Source of the DNA: Lates calcarifer
Taxonomy: Eukaryota > Chordata > Actinopteri > Centropomidae
Direction of reading: 5' to 3'
Assembly: GCF_001640805.2 (NCBI RefSeq)
Contig: NC_066851.1
Span: 22,689,978 to 22,753,977 of the forward strand
DNA length: 64,000 nt
Shown here: piece after piece, positions 33,385-43,654 of the stretch
Position numbering within the stretch: position 1 is the first letter of the stretch
How the letters are laid out: each line of letters begins with the position of its first letter
The notes under the pieces: model-generated
Database searches by the model: none
The model's input: the letters and a program-made list of their open reading frames with translations, nothing else
Told to the model about the DNA's origin: nothing
Translations under genes and position numbers: made by a program

Positions 33385-33510
33385 GTGGCCAAAAGTATGT
33401 GGACACACAAAACAAAATCCATGGAGATTAATCTGCTGTTTTAATGGCTGCCACTGCTGTGGTTTGGATGGGGTTGAAACACATCGACAATGGTGGAGGA
33501 AACCTGACAA
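33385..33510 (+). mobile_element. Tc1-like remnant with 'GGCCAAAAGTATGTGGACAC' terminus
   Basis: GTGGCCAAAAGTATGTGGAC at 33385 is the terminal repeat of a well-known fish Tc1-like family. It is followed by ATTAATCTGCTG and TTGGATGGGGTTGAA, words from its antisense transposase region, with most of the body deleted. The copy at 52760-53080 belongs to the same family. No functional transposase remains. Confidence 0.75.
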
Positions 33511-33870
33511 GGAGTCCTGACAAGTTTGGCCATTGAACTTCAGAGTGAATTAACCCTGAGAATACAGGCTTGATGAAAGTAAAAAGCCACTGAGATGAAG
33601 GGTGAGATGGTTCATGATTTGGTTCTTTCAGATTTAGCCTGGAGGGACCAAAACATCAGGTTACGTCTACACCTCTTTTGGTGAGGTGAGATACACTCGG
33701 GTTAGTCTCCAGAGTTGTGTAACTTATCTAAAAATGCCTCTTAAATGAGTTAGCGCTGTTAAAATAAATCCGATTTCTTCCCTTCACTAGAACGTAGAGA
33801 AGATGGATGAGCAGACTTCAAGACTGAATGCAAAGCGAGACGACTGATGGTGGATGTTTTTCGTAGTAAG
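33511..33870. other. non-coding stretch, no gene seen
   Basis: This is ordinary sequence with no recognised feature. Confidence 0.4.
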
Positions 33871-33879
33871 AGATGACGG

Positions 33880-34095
33880 TCCAGATGGCGGCTCGGAGGA
33901 CCAAGCGCTGCTCCGAAGCCAAATTACCGGTTACAATGCTCCGTAAATAAAACAGCGCTCGGTGCCAAATGAGCACGTCGGCCGCGTGGACGTGTGGGAG
34001 ACTAATGGCTTAGAATTAGCCGTAGCATGTGGGCCGTCTGTCAGCGCTATCGGCTGGTAAATGGCACTTCGGGACATCTGGGTCAAGCCTGCCTC
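33880..34095. promoter_or_regulatory. possible conserved non-coding element, CpG-containing
   Basis: The segment AAATTACCGGTTACAATGCT, GCTCGGTGCCAAATGAGCAC, GACTAATGGCTTAGAATTAG and GCGCTATCGGCTGGTAAATG is repeat-free and rich in CpG for this window. It carries homeodomain-type words (CTAATGG, GAATTAG). Overlapping frames at 34027-34278 are not convincing as coding. Conservation is not shown by one sequence. Confidence 0.3.
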
Positions 34096-34321
34096 CTCTG
34101 CACACAGCCACCCACCTGGTGCTGTGGAATTATGGGTATTCCTGTTTGTGTGTGTGCATGCGTTGGCTTCGTTTCAGTTCATTTCAGGTTCGGGGAAATT
34201 TCTCTTGCAAGAAGTGAGGAAGAGAGAGTCTTCAGTCTGATCAAAGTTACAGATGAAGCATTGTGTTTTCTAAACTAAATAAACCAATCTAAATCTTTTC
34301 CTGGTTACCAGGCTGTTAAAA

Positions 34322-34495
34322 TACACTCAGTTTCCAATTTATTAGGTCCACTTAACTAAAACTAATCTAATACAACAGCACCACAATAAAACCAATCTTA
34401 TGAACACTGAAACTGTTCTAGAGAGATGTTTATTTAACGTTATGATCAATTTATGGCCTCTGTGGTGACATTAAATGAAAATAATGGAATTGTAT
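34322..34495 (+). mobile_element. end fragment of a repeat with 'ACACTCAGTTTCCAATTTATTAGG' type terminus
   Basis: ACACTCAGTTTCCAATTTAT at the start, then AGGTCCACTTAACTAAAACT, AATCTAATACAACA and AATAAAACCAATCTT, match one end of a common fish element. The opposite-end type appears at 28995. The inner boundary is uncertain because the next repeat starts near 34500. Confidence 0.65.
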
Positions 34496-34499
34496 ATCA

Positions 34500-34715
34500 A
34501 TTCAATCAGTCGCAACAGTCTACATCATCAATTATTAGTTTAATTTTTCAAGAGAAAAATCTATTTTTTCTCATTTTCCTATCATCATGAACTGAATATC
34601 TTTGGTTTTGAACTGTAGCTCAGACAAAAGAACTCATCTGATCTTTTCCAGTTTTCTGACATTAACTAGGCTGTAAGATTAATCAATTAACAGAAAACGA
34701 ATGGCTGCATTAATC
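34500..34715 (+). repeat. 'ATTAATCA' family repeat, copy 5
   Basis: ATCAATTATTAGTTTAATTT, CATGAACTGAATATCTTTGG, GACAAAAGAACTCATCTGAT, TTTTCTGACATTAACTAGGC and TTAATCAATTAACAGAAAAC follow family order. Confidence 0.7.
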
Positions 34716-35039
34716 ACTGCAGCTCCTCCTCTCCCAGCATCACAAACCTCATTCTCCAGAATGACCATAAAGGTGAATTAACATCACTATTTATCAAAAA
34801 CTGAACATTCTGACCTTCAGGAAAGAGGATTTATTGCAGCACTGTTGAACTAGACTCTGTTAAGTTTTAATTGGATGGAAACTGAACGTAGGTGCGTCTT
34901 GCTAAACATTTTGATCTTGACAGTCGGCAGTCGTAACCTCCTGACTAGACTCAGACAAACTAATCCATTCTTTCATTTCTAACAGGTTAGAAATGTCTAT
35001 AAATCTCAGAGAATATATGTCTGACTATCTTTCTCCATA

Positions 35040-35260
35040 TGAACTTTTATTTTAGTCCGAACCACTAAACTATATTTGAGACAGAAGACAGACAAATCCT
35101 CGTTTGAGAGGCTTGAACCAGCAAATATCTGGTATTTTTTCTTAATAAATTACTGCTTTACCAAGATCTGCTGCTGTACTGAGGCGTTAGTGTTGTCCCC
35201 CACTTTTTCAGTCGCTGTTTGACTAAAGCTGAAGCAATTAATCAATTTGTGAGTAACAAT
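35040..35260 (-). repeat. 'ATTAATCA' family repeat, copy 6 (inverted, partial)
   Basis: AAATCCTCGTTTGAGAGGCT, TGAACCAGCAAATATCTGGT and CTAAAGCTGAAGCAATTAAT read on the minus strand as family text (for example ATTAATTGCTTCAGC and GGTTCAAGCCTCTCAAACG). Confidence 0.5.
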
Positions 35261-35261
35261 A

Positions 35262-36190
35262 AAAGAGCTATAACCACTAGTAACACAGTAATAACACATT
35301 TTTTAGATTTTCCTTTCCACCATTAACTGATATACTTAGAACCCATTTCAGGTACAACTCATATAAGCATTTTGCTGCTGATTTAATGCATTTTTCTATC
35401 CAGTCAAAGTCACTCAGGACACATGTTGGTATCAGACACAGAGGCATCTATTTCTGATGCTCAGAGCGTCTTCCTTCTTCCTCTCCAGTGTGTTTTATAT
35501 TCAAGTCTGCTGCAGTGGACACAACTTAGACTCCAGCAGCAGAGGAGGAGGAGGAGGAAGAGTGGACTGGGTCTGCTGCTGCATTTCTCTTCCTCTCACT
35601 CAGTCTTTAATATTTTTTAATCTGAAAAAGAAAACATCTTTTCTTCTTTTTCTAGACCTTCTGCTGAGCTTCCACAGCTTCGTCTGTCCTCGCTGGAGAT
35701 ACACTGTAATGACCTTTGACCTCGTCTTGCTAGTTCAAACGATGTTAACAACTGTATCAGCGACAATAAAACTGCCAGCTCTTTTTTTCCTCCATCGTAT
35801 CTGCCAAAAAAAGCTGACTCAGCAGCCTTTTCTTCCTCAAATAACATGACTCATGACCTTTGACCTCTGCTCAGAGCATTTCTAACTAGCTGCGACATGT
35901 ATTCCTCTTACCCACCTGTTTCTTGTCTGTCTTCTATATAACATATAACAGCAAAGTTAAACTGCACCGTCCTCTGCCTGAGATGACTGCGATAACCTCT
36001 GACCTCCAACTTTTTTTATTTAATCAGGCTGTGACGCTAAATAGAGCGTGACAGGGTGATTTGACGAGGAGGCACCGGCGAAGCGTCAGCTCTATCAAGT
36101 CGAAGTTAACGACTCGTGTCCCAGCAGCAGGAGGGCGGAGGTGTGGATGTGTTTAAGACGATCACACAGGAAGAAGGAAGAAGAAGAAAG
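35262..36190. other. non-coding stretch, no gene seen
   Basis: A GAGGAGGAGGAGGAAGAG run lies near 35544. The plus frame at 35457-35849 (130 codons) contains that run and a Phe/Leu-rich stretch and shows no domain. Confidence 0.35.
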
Positions 36191-36197
36191 TCAGATT

Positions 36198-36221
36198 AAA
36201 AAAAAAAAAAAAAAAAAAAAA
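36198..36221. repeat. poly(A) tract
   Basis: A run of 24 consecutive A follows a GAAGAAGGAAGAAGAAGAAAG purine stretch. No SINE body is recognised upstream. Confidence 0.9.
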
Positions 36222-36716
36222 GCTAATTTAGCCATTTGCAGCTACCTAAAGCCCTCTGCCTCTCTTCCCGCCCTCCCGGTGAAACATGAAATATTCATCT
36301 CATGCATATTTTGGAGGGAAAGCTTTAACAGGCTCTGTTATAGATCCTCCTTCATTACAGCTGGAAAACAAAGCTCATTCGACCCCCCTCCGCTCGCAGA
36401 TAAACCCCAGACGTTATTCAGCGTTTGCCTCCTGCTGATTTCTCGCCTAACACGACGTCGTGAGTTCAGGTTGTGTCTTTTTAAATCCTGACTCTCTCTC
36501 CGGTGTATCATCTCCATGAATACCTTGATGGAGTTGGACTCTACTCACTGTCTTTTCTGCTACAGGTGACAAAACACACATCTCAGTGCTGCTACAGTCA
36601 GCAGTCTGCAGCAGACGCGTCTTCAGAGCGACATCCTGACATATTCATTGTCACCAGCCTGCTCGCTCACATGCCTCAGAGGAAGACTTCTCACTCAGTC
36701 AGTCTGTCCTATTGAA

Positions 36717-36718
<2 letters not shown>
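36222..36718. other. non-coding stretch, no gene seen
   Basis: ATGAAATATTCATCTCATGC near 36287 is a short palindromic AT motif. Otherwise the sequence is ordinary. Confidence 0.4.

Positions 36719-36748
<30 letters not shown>
36719..36748. repeat. (GT)n microsatellite
   Basis: This is a pure GT run of about 14 units. Confidence 0.95.
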
Positions 36749-36751
<3 letters not shown>

Positions 36752-36979
36752 CAAAAAATGACAAGCTTAAGCAAGGGATTTTACTTCCTGTCCAGACTCA
36801 TCAAGCTCATTTCAGGGTATTTTTAGTCAAATTATTTCCTTGCGTCAGCAAATGAAGTTTGAGGTTAAATACAGGAAAAGATTTTTTAAGGACAAAAATG
36901 AACTTTGAACCTCAACTTTTAAACCAACAAGCCCAAGAGAGAGTTCCTTAAAATACACAGGAAAGAAAGAAATATGAAC

Positions 36980-37330
36980 ATCGACAAAGCTGGGAAACTC
37001 TGCTGATGAAGACCATGTAACATGATCAAAAAGTCCACAACAGATACATGTTCTGTTATGACTGAGTGTTTTAATACATTTATCTGAAACTCTATTTATT
37101 TGTGAAGGTTTCCTGTCTCCACTCAAGGTCTACTTCCCTACTTTATTCCAGAGCTTTCATCTGTGTCTGCTGTCTTCATCAGTGACGCACGAGCCTGCTC
37201 AGTTGTCGTCTAAATAAATATGAAACTGTCTCTGCTCAAGGACGTCAAACGGCCAGAATCCATCTGCTGATGAACACCATGAGATGTGGTTGAAAGCCAG
37301 GGAGAGTGTCTAGTAAGTGGACCATGAGTC
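36980..37330 (+). repeat. two copies of a 'CTGCTGATGAA..CCATG' dispersed repeat
   Basis: AACTCTGCTGATGAAGACCA (near 36996) and ATCCATCTGCTGATGAACAC then CATGAGATGTGGTTGAAAGC (near 37257) share a core. TCCATCTGCTGATGAAAACA with GATATGATTGAAAGCTCTG recurs at 60636-60705. The second copy ends in AGTAAGTGGACC, typical of this fish repeat as I know it. Confidence 0.6.
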
Positions 37331-38150
37331 ATAATAAACGAATACTTAAATTGTTTAGAGCTTGTTCTGTTTTTTTAATTATACTTAAAACACTTGAGCT
37401 AATTTATTCATAAATTATTAAATGTTTATTCTTTACTTAACTTATTTGTTCATTATTCATTATTTTATCTAAGCTGCTCTTTTCACTTAAGAGTATTTAT
37501 TGTATTATTAACAGCAATGTTTTTAAGAAAAACAGCTTTAGCTTATGCATTACATTCATGTACACCTGACAGTTCATTTACAAACATAAAAACATCTAAA
37601 TCATCTAAAATACAAATATAATTATGTTAGAGAGAGTTGTGATTTACTGCGACACAGTAGAAACTTGTCAAGCCGGTAGTTGTCCATTTATTTTCTCTGG
37701 TTGTTTTAGGACATGCTTGTTTTATCGGATTATTTTAGCTACATAAATTAGCTACACAAATGACTATTTTACAGCTTTTTCATATCACTTATCTCTACTC
37801 TTTCATCTGTTTCATGAGCTACTGTAACTTTCAATTTCTCGCCAAGAATCAATAAAGTGTTATCTCATTTCTTATCTCATTCTTTTTTCATGAGGATTTT
37901 CACAGGTATAAATAATGTAGTATCTTTTTTAAAATGATCTGTAACAGCGGTGAGATGATTTAACTAAAAATATCAGGTCTCCATGCTGTGTTATAATGTC
38001 AGTTTTTTCAGTTGTGTTTGCATGTGCGAGTGAGGAGAAGCCCTGAGGTGGTGTAAACGAGACCACTGAACGATAACGATTCCTCTGCTAAAGCCTGCGC
38101 GACGAACCGTGAAGTTCACACACAGAACGTATGAACAATTTAGAGGTGAA
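37331..38150. other. AT-rich non-coding stretch, no gene seen
   Basis: It is strongly AT-rich to about 37960. AAGAATCAATAAAGTGTTAT near 37845 resembles a retroposon tail. Confidence 0.4.
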
Positions 38151-38227
38151 ACGTTCACTTCCCTCTTTTTTTTAAAACTCTTCTTCCCCTCGTTCATTGT
38201 TCCTTTCTCGCCCCTACGCTCGTGCAG

Positions 38228-38407
38228 CCAGGAAGCAAAGGGCCGAGCGTTTCTCAAGACTTCCTGAGGATGTCACGACTCCTGCGAACATCAGCAAGTC
38301 ACGCTACAAAAAAGACACCACTGGCCTGAGTCTGATCAGAGGACTTCCTGGGGACGGGATTTACTTCCTGTCAGTGGAGGAAGTGATGATTATCTGCACC
38401 ACACCAG
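38228..38407 (+). CDS. possible internal exon, 180 nt, phase 1-1, unidentified
   Basis: A long pyrimidine tract (38160-38220) ends in CTCGTGCAG at 38227, a good acceptor. The segment ends at CACCAG followed by GTAAAG, a good donor. The length is exactly 180 nt and only the phase-1 frame is open throughout. It reads RKQRAERFSRLPEDVTTPAN, then DTTGLSLIRGLPGDGIYFLS, then EEVMIICTTPG. A symmetric exon in an open phase with both splice sites is better than background, but 59 open codons can occur by chance. I do not recognise the peptide and see no neighbouring exon to join it to. It could belong to a large gene whose other exons lie outside the window. Confidence 0.3.
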
Positions 38408-38409
38408 GT

Positions 38410-39255
38410 AAAGCTACTCCCCAAAACCCTGTCGCTGTCTCGCAGGGAGAAGACGGAGGGATTAGGAGATGAAACCCTGTCTGGGTGTGAGCTAATCTCT
38501 GGATGTTTCAACACCTTTCCTCATCCTCACTCAGCTCCCTTTTTTCTCCTGCTGTGAGCTGTTATTCCACTGATGATGACATGATGGGAAACATCAAATT
38601 CCTGCAGGTTTTCCTCTCAGTGTTTGGACAATAACACGGATAAGATCTCTGTGAAGACAGATTTATGCTCCCGTATGATGCACAACTAATCTCACTTCAA
38701 TGATTTCTCAACAGAGAGAAACCAAAATCCACATTGACTTTCTCATACTGCTCCTTTATCTAAAAAAATTGGATTTTTTCCCCTGGCTGCAGCAGATTTA
38801 CACCTGACTGTAGGTGACATTCTGCTTCTCTGCTTTATTGACATCTTACTATAACACAGCATGTGGGAGAAGTAACCAGCTCTTAACTGCACCCAACGTT
38901 AACAGAGCCGACTGCGAACTGTGATGCAAAGTAGATTGTGATAAAAGGTTTTGACAGCGGCTGCTCGCAGACTGACGAGCTCGGAGAGAAGCGAAATGAC
39001 AGCGTCATAAACTCACACATTTACAGTCTGAACACGACCGAGTCCTGCAGGAAGGGAAAACTCACTTTTTCATTCACACTTACTGGTGAAGTCATGAATT
39101 ACCAAACAACAGATGACATGGTTTAAAGAAGGTGTTTTTGGCTTTGTCTGAGATAAGACAAGAAAATACTTTTAAAACTGCTCTTTTACAGTATTAGGAC
39201 ACTGTACTATTTATACATATCACCATGTGTTCAGAGCAATGACCTGCACAAACCT
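38410..39255. other. non-coding stretch, no gene seen
   Basis: This is unique-looking DNA with no recognised repeat or exon. The plus frame at 38938-39126 is featureless. Confidence 0.4.
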
Positions 39256-39259
39256 AAAG

Positions 39260-39505
39260 CAACGAGACAATTAATCAGTTGGTGAATCAACAGAAAACTA
39301 ATTAGCGCCTGTTTTGGTGATCAATTAATTGCTGTAATTATAAGAATTACGTTTACCTGACAGCTTCAGACCAGTGTATTTGATTCAGAGGTGCAGCTAA
39401 CAATAACTGTCATCACATATTACTTTCATGATGAGTCAATTCATCATTTGGTCTGAGAAATGTCAGAAAATAATTACAAGATGATAATTATTTTGGCTCT
39501 AATTC
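39260..39505. repeat. 'ATTAATCA' family repeat fragments, copy 7
   Basis: GACAATTAATCAGTTGGTGA, ACAGAAAACTAATTAGCGCC, GTGATCAATTAATTGCTGTA, GCAGCTAACAATAACTGTCA and AATGTCAGAAAATAATTACA are family words, partly scrambled. The copy looks rearranged. Confidence 0.5.
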
Positions 39506-40250
39506 AGGTTCCTTACAGCTATGAACCAGAATTTTAACATTTTATTTTATTTTTATTGTGAAATTATGTTCAAAACAACTACGGTAACAAGCTAACCTGT
39601 GTGTTCAGGACTCAGATGAATGCATACGCTATGTTTCTTATGCATTAACTGATATGAAAATTACAAACACAAGAGCACTGAGGTCTGATACAAAGACTGC
39701 AGCTCCTCCTTCTTAGCTGGAGCTAACTGTTACTTTCTGCAGTTTAAATGAGGGATGTAGATCACATCAGTAGATAATTAATTGTGGAACAGCTACAACC
39801 ACCAGTGAGCTGTGTTATTGCAGTATTACAACGTCTGCTGTAGACAAATCATCGGCTAATCACAGCACAAAAAATACAGGAGAGTTTCCAACTTTCCAAC
39901 TTTATCACCGGGTCAGTGAAGCAGCTGACTGGAGCTTCTGTGCACCCACGTCTGGATTAAAACCTCCACAAAACCCCTGAATATTTATCATCATAAGAAC
40001 CCCACACAGCTCTATGAAACATCAACATCACCCCACAAACAATGAGCACAAACACACATGACATGCTGTCAACAACACCACAACACAGCCGAGAGAAACA
40101 CAGCGACACAAACACACATCCTGTCGATGCCCTGCAGGACAGCGCTGCTCTGTGGTCACAGTGCAATGCAAATAAACACCATCACTGTGAAGATACTGAG
40201 GAATAAAGCTGCACAATCACACAACAACTGAACAACACAGCAGACACGTA
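39506..40250. other. non-coding stretch, no gene seen
   Basis: The minus frames at 39957-40216 are Cys/Val-rich products of CA-rich text (ACAAACACACATGACATG) and are not convincing. If the minus-strand promoter at 40.6 kb is real, this is the start of its first intron. Confidence 0.4.
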
Positions 40251-40376
40251 GCTACGTTACATTGACCACTGATTAGCATTAGCATTAATTAGCATCAATT
40301 AGCTAGCTTATAAACATTAAAACCCACACAGCAGCATATGTTACTCCAGAGGACTAAGTGTTATGTTGATTCTTAC

Positions 40377-40693
40377 CTTTCAGAGTCCTTTCGTCCTGGT
40401 TTTTGGGGCAAACAGCATCTTAAATCCTCAGAGTCCGGCTCCACCGTCTGCTTCACTTCACTGTTTTTATCTGCTTCAGACGCGCGTTAACGAAGCGGTG
40501 GATCCTTAACTCGCTGTTTTCACTTGTTGAAACGACATTTACTTGAGTTCTCACCGTGTGTTTCTACTTTACTCCACTTAACAAAACCAAAATCTTCTTG
40601 TATTGTTTCTTGTGGCACTTTTCCTCCTCAGTTTTCTGCTTGTATCTCAGCTCGGTCGCCATTTTTAAAATCCAAAATGGCCGCCCGCCATTT
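40377..40693 (-). promoter_or_regulatory. possible YY1-type promoter and first exon on the minus strand
   Basis: Three YY1-like motifs sit within 38 bases: AAAATGGCGAC (minus, 40656-40666), AAAATGGCCGC (plus, 40674-40684) and AAATGGCGGGC (minus, 40683-40693). Clusters of such motifs at the start of transcription are typical of TATA-less promoters. About 280 bases downstream on minus, CTGAAAG is followed by GTAAGA at 40376, a strong donor, giving a plausible untranslated first exon. CpG is raised near 40480 (CAGACGCGCGTTAACG). No acceptor or second exon could be assigned to the left. Text at 40530-40590 (TTTACTTGAG, TTTACTCCACTT) resembles the fish repeat that follows at 40780, so part of the exon may be repeat-derived. 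Confidence 0.4.
40564..40662 (-). CDS. short open frame (32 codons) at the YY1 cluster
   Basis: On minus, an ATG in favourable context (AAAAATGGCG) opens a frame reading MATELRYKQKTEEEKCHKKQ, then YKKILVLLSGVK and stop. The ATG overlaps a YY1 motif, as it does in several vertebrate genes. The peptide is Lys-rich and unrecognised. It may be an upstream open frame, a tiny protein or chance. Confidence 0.2.
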   Translation of the reverse strand: MATELRYKQKTEEEKCHKKQYKKILVLLSGVK

Positions 40694-40717
40694 CAAAACA
40701 CTGACCTCAGGTGTGGT

Positions 40718-40719
<2 letters not shown>

Positions 40720-40748
<29 letters not shown>
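40720..40748. repeat. (CA)n microsatellite
   Basis: This is a pure CA run just upstream (minus-strand sense) of the possible promoter. Confidence 0.95.
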
Positions 40749-40779
40749 CTGTTACTGATCAATACCTACTGTGAGCAGG

Positions 40780-41260
40780 CTACAGTTACTTATGTACTGT
40801 AATGTTATACTTTTTACTCTTTATCTTTTTCAGCCGTGGTGATTTAAACCAAAAAACTAATGAAAAGAAGAGAATAATTTAAAAGTACGCCAACTACAAA
40901 TAATACTAACACAATAAATGAATCAATTCAAATATATAATAATATAACACATATAGATGCTATTCTTCATAATGAGAACTTTACTTTTGATCATATATTT
41001 TTGCATTTTCCATTTAACAGTATGGCAGATATTCTTATTTTTACTCAACAAAAGGATCTGAATACTTAAACATACTTACACCTGAAACAGAGATGTGGTT
41101 TTTACTTGAGTATTTCCTATTCTATGCTGCTTCATTGCAGTTTACTCTTGATGCTTTAAGTAAATTTGAGGACCTTTACTTGTAACAGGAGTAATTTGAT
41201 AGCACTGCAGTGGTGCTTTTACTGAAGTAAAGGATCTGTGTACTGCTGGGTTCTCATTTC
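40780..41260. repeat. teleost dispersed repeat, 'ACTTTTACTTGAGTA' type
   Basis: CAGTTACTTATGTACTGTAA, TACTTTTTACTC, ATAATGAGAACTTTACTTTT, AAAAGGATCTGAATACTTAA, GTTTTTACTTGAGTATTTCC, GACCTTTACTTGTAACAGGA and TTTTACTGAAGTAAAGGATC follow the order of a repeat that is extremely common in spiny-rayed fish. It does not encode protein. Confidence 0.85.
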
Positions 41261-41539
41261 TGTCTGCACCAGTTAATGCCAGTGTTACAGTTTTTCAAAA
41301 GCAAGGATTGTACCTTTAAAAAAAACTACACAAAAGTGTGACATAACTTTTAATAAGTGTGACTGTTTCTCTTTTTCCTGCGGGGTGGGGACTGAAGAAC
41401 GGCTCCTGGGCCTCTGGAAAAGTCCAAACTATGAACAAAACTACAAACCACTCACTCAGGTTTCACTGTAATGCAAGCTTCATGCTTCATATTCATATTA
41501 ACAGCCTCAGTTCCAATTATTTTCTTTACTGAGCCTCAG

Positions 41540-41910
41540 AGTGTCTTCACTAGGAGAAAAAAACTCTTATTTTGGCAGAGCTCTTTCTGCTTACTGGGGC
41601 CTTCAGCGAACGAAATTCCATAATAAAAGCTTCAGCATTGAAAATAGAGACTGGTTGATTATCTGCCACAGTCACTGGGAGAATTTACCAGCATTTGGCT
41701 TCTGGCTGGAAGTAATTTTCTGCTCTTGGACGTCTATCGAGACCAAATCTAGTTGCATCTTTTGTCAGTGTTGGTATTTTAATGCCAGGAGTAAATCTGG
41801 CCATGTAGATAAAACAAAAAACAAAAAATACTGGACCTGGCCTGTGTCTGAGAGCAACAGTCAGGCTTATGCTTTTCAGTGTAAATACCACATGTACAAA
41901 CACACACAGA
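41540..41910. promoter_or_regulatory. possible conserved non-coding element (coincides with a long frame)
   Basis: The interval is repeat-free and free of microsatellites, with words such as CCATAATAAAAGCTTCAGCA, GGTTGATTATCTGCCACAG and GGAAGTAATTTTCTGCTC. The plus strand is open from 41541 to 42125 (194 codons), but the translation has many Cys/Trp residues and no domain. The later part runs through CA-rich and low-complexity DNA. I favour a regulatory element over a coding exon; both are unproven. Confidence 0.25.
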
Positions 41911-43460
41911 CACAATACACTCACAGGAAGTATCCAGGAGGAAGTGTGGAAGAGCCGCGGGGTCACCAGAGGTCACTGCCACCTGGGAGGCGGCTATTGT
42001 GCGTGATTGATGTTTCCCTGCAAACAGAAGCCGTTTACATCCCCACGGCTGTCATCTCAACTCTTATCATGGAAATGTGCACTGAACCTGCTGGATCTCC
42101 CTCGGGGGGAGCAGAGTGTGTGTGAGTGTGTGTGTGTGTGTGTGTGTGGAGGGGGGGGGTAAAAGCAGCGGGGGATTTTATTGAAGCCGCAGAGAAACAT
42201 CTCCCTGCTGTCAAATAAACAAAAACAATCACAACTGTTGTCTTTCTTTTTTCTCCACCTTTTCTTATTTTACTCCCACTGAAAGTTTACACAGTCATTT
42301 CTGTGCTGAGTGATTCATTGCTCCTGGGTACTTATAACCTCTTAAAATCCTGCTGTTTAATATATATGCTGTTATGAGGAGAAAACGTGTTGTTTTCCTT
42401 CTTTAAAAAAAAAAATAATAATGAACTTGTCACTGAAAAGTTGGTTTTGTCTGACAAGGACAATATGCAAAAAAAATAAAAACAAGTCAGAGAAGAGTTC
42501 AGATTCTGCATGCTGTGGCTAAAGTAGGAAACGAATATGACTGTTTTGGCTGCTGTTTGAATGAGTAAGTTAACTTAAATGATATATGTTAGGTATGTAT
42601 GGTAATAGTTTATGTGTCTGAACAAAATAACTACTTCCAAATACTTCTAAATGAAACTTTATTGGTGCGTTTGGTTGTGTTCTGGGATCAGAGGTGAGCA
42701 GGTTCTGTCCATACACGGCTGCAACATGTAACTAAGTTTTGGGATTGTGTATCTTTCATGCATCTCGATATGACTCCAGGAATCAGTTTTGCCAGACTCA
42801 GGCAACTGTTGCTTTGGGATTTCTTACCATGATAACACTAATTATTGGATTGAGTTTTCACTGTTCATTATTTCCAAGATAAAGATGAGATTTTTAAAAG
42901 ACTTAAAGCTCCTACACATCAATAGTGCACACATACAGGTGTTATCATTTTATGAACAGACATGCTCAGAGTACAGTGTCCTCTACTGTCGTCTCACTAC
43001 CGCTCTGTTGTTTTTTAGTTTTAATAGCACACAGGTCTTTAATATCACCACTAACTGGAGCTGGACACTCAGCTTCACCATCGTCATCATGCAGAGGACT
43101 CAGTTTCAAGCCATCCATGTGATTAAACTAGTGGATGCAGCATTGATTGTGCAGAAAATAAGTCTGAACTCAGTAGCTCAGTGTGAGAGCTGACTGCTCG
43201 AGCTAAGAGCAAAAACATGATAAATTCACAAAACAATAATTAATAAAAATGCTCTAAAACAACAGCAAAGAGCAGGCCTGATCCTGATCATCAGGACTGA
43301 GGGACTTCATGACCAACCAGTAAAACAGGGTTGTTGGTGAACAGGAGTGGTAGTCTTGTTCTTTATGAGGCTTTTTAGCTCCTGTCTACCGTCAGACTGC
43401 AGCTTTAGTCAGCAGACTAACATTTCCTTGCAGCCTTTGTAAAGCATCCAGCAGGCATTA
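41911..43460. other. non-coding stretch with microsatellite, no gene seen
   Basis: A (GT)n run at 42116-42148 ends in a run of G (GGAGGGGGGGGGT). The plus frame at 42789-43193 (134 codons) has no start context, domain or convincing splice sites. Confidence 0.4.
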
Positions 43461-43469
43461 ACGGCTCAC

Positions 43470-43652
43470 CTCGACAGTAAATGTAAAATATGGCTGCATG
43501 CTGGAGCAGCTCCCTGGCTTTATTGTGCAGCCTTGTTACCAGGTTTGTGGGGCAGCGCTCAGTCTTTGTCAGCCTCTGCTGATCCCAGTTGGGGTTGTTA
43601 CCGAACAGAAATGTGAGACTGAAATCTGCTGTCATCCGCTGGGCTGAGCAGC
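43470..43652 (-). CDS. possible internal exon, 183 nt, phase 1-1, unidentified
   Basis: On minus, ATATCTCGTCCCAG (ending at 43653) is an acceptor and TGTCGAG followed by GTGAGC at 43469 is a near-consensus donor. The 183-nt segment is open in phase 1 and reads CSAQRMTADFSLTFLFGNNP, then NWDQQRLTKTERCPTNLVTR, then LHNKARELLQHAAIFYIYC. It is symmetric like the plus-strand candidate at 38228, but lies on the other strand, so the two cannot be one gene. The minus-strand promoter candidate at 40.6 kb lies downstream of it in the sense of transcription. I do not recognise the peptide. Confidence 0.25.
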
Positions 43653-43654
43653 CT

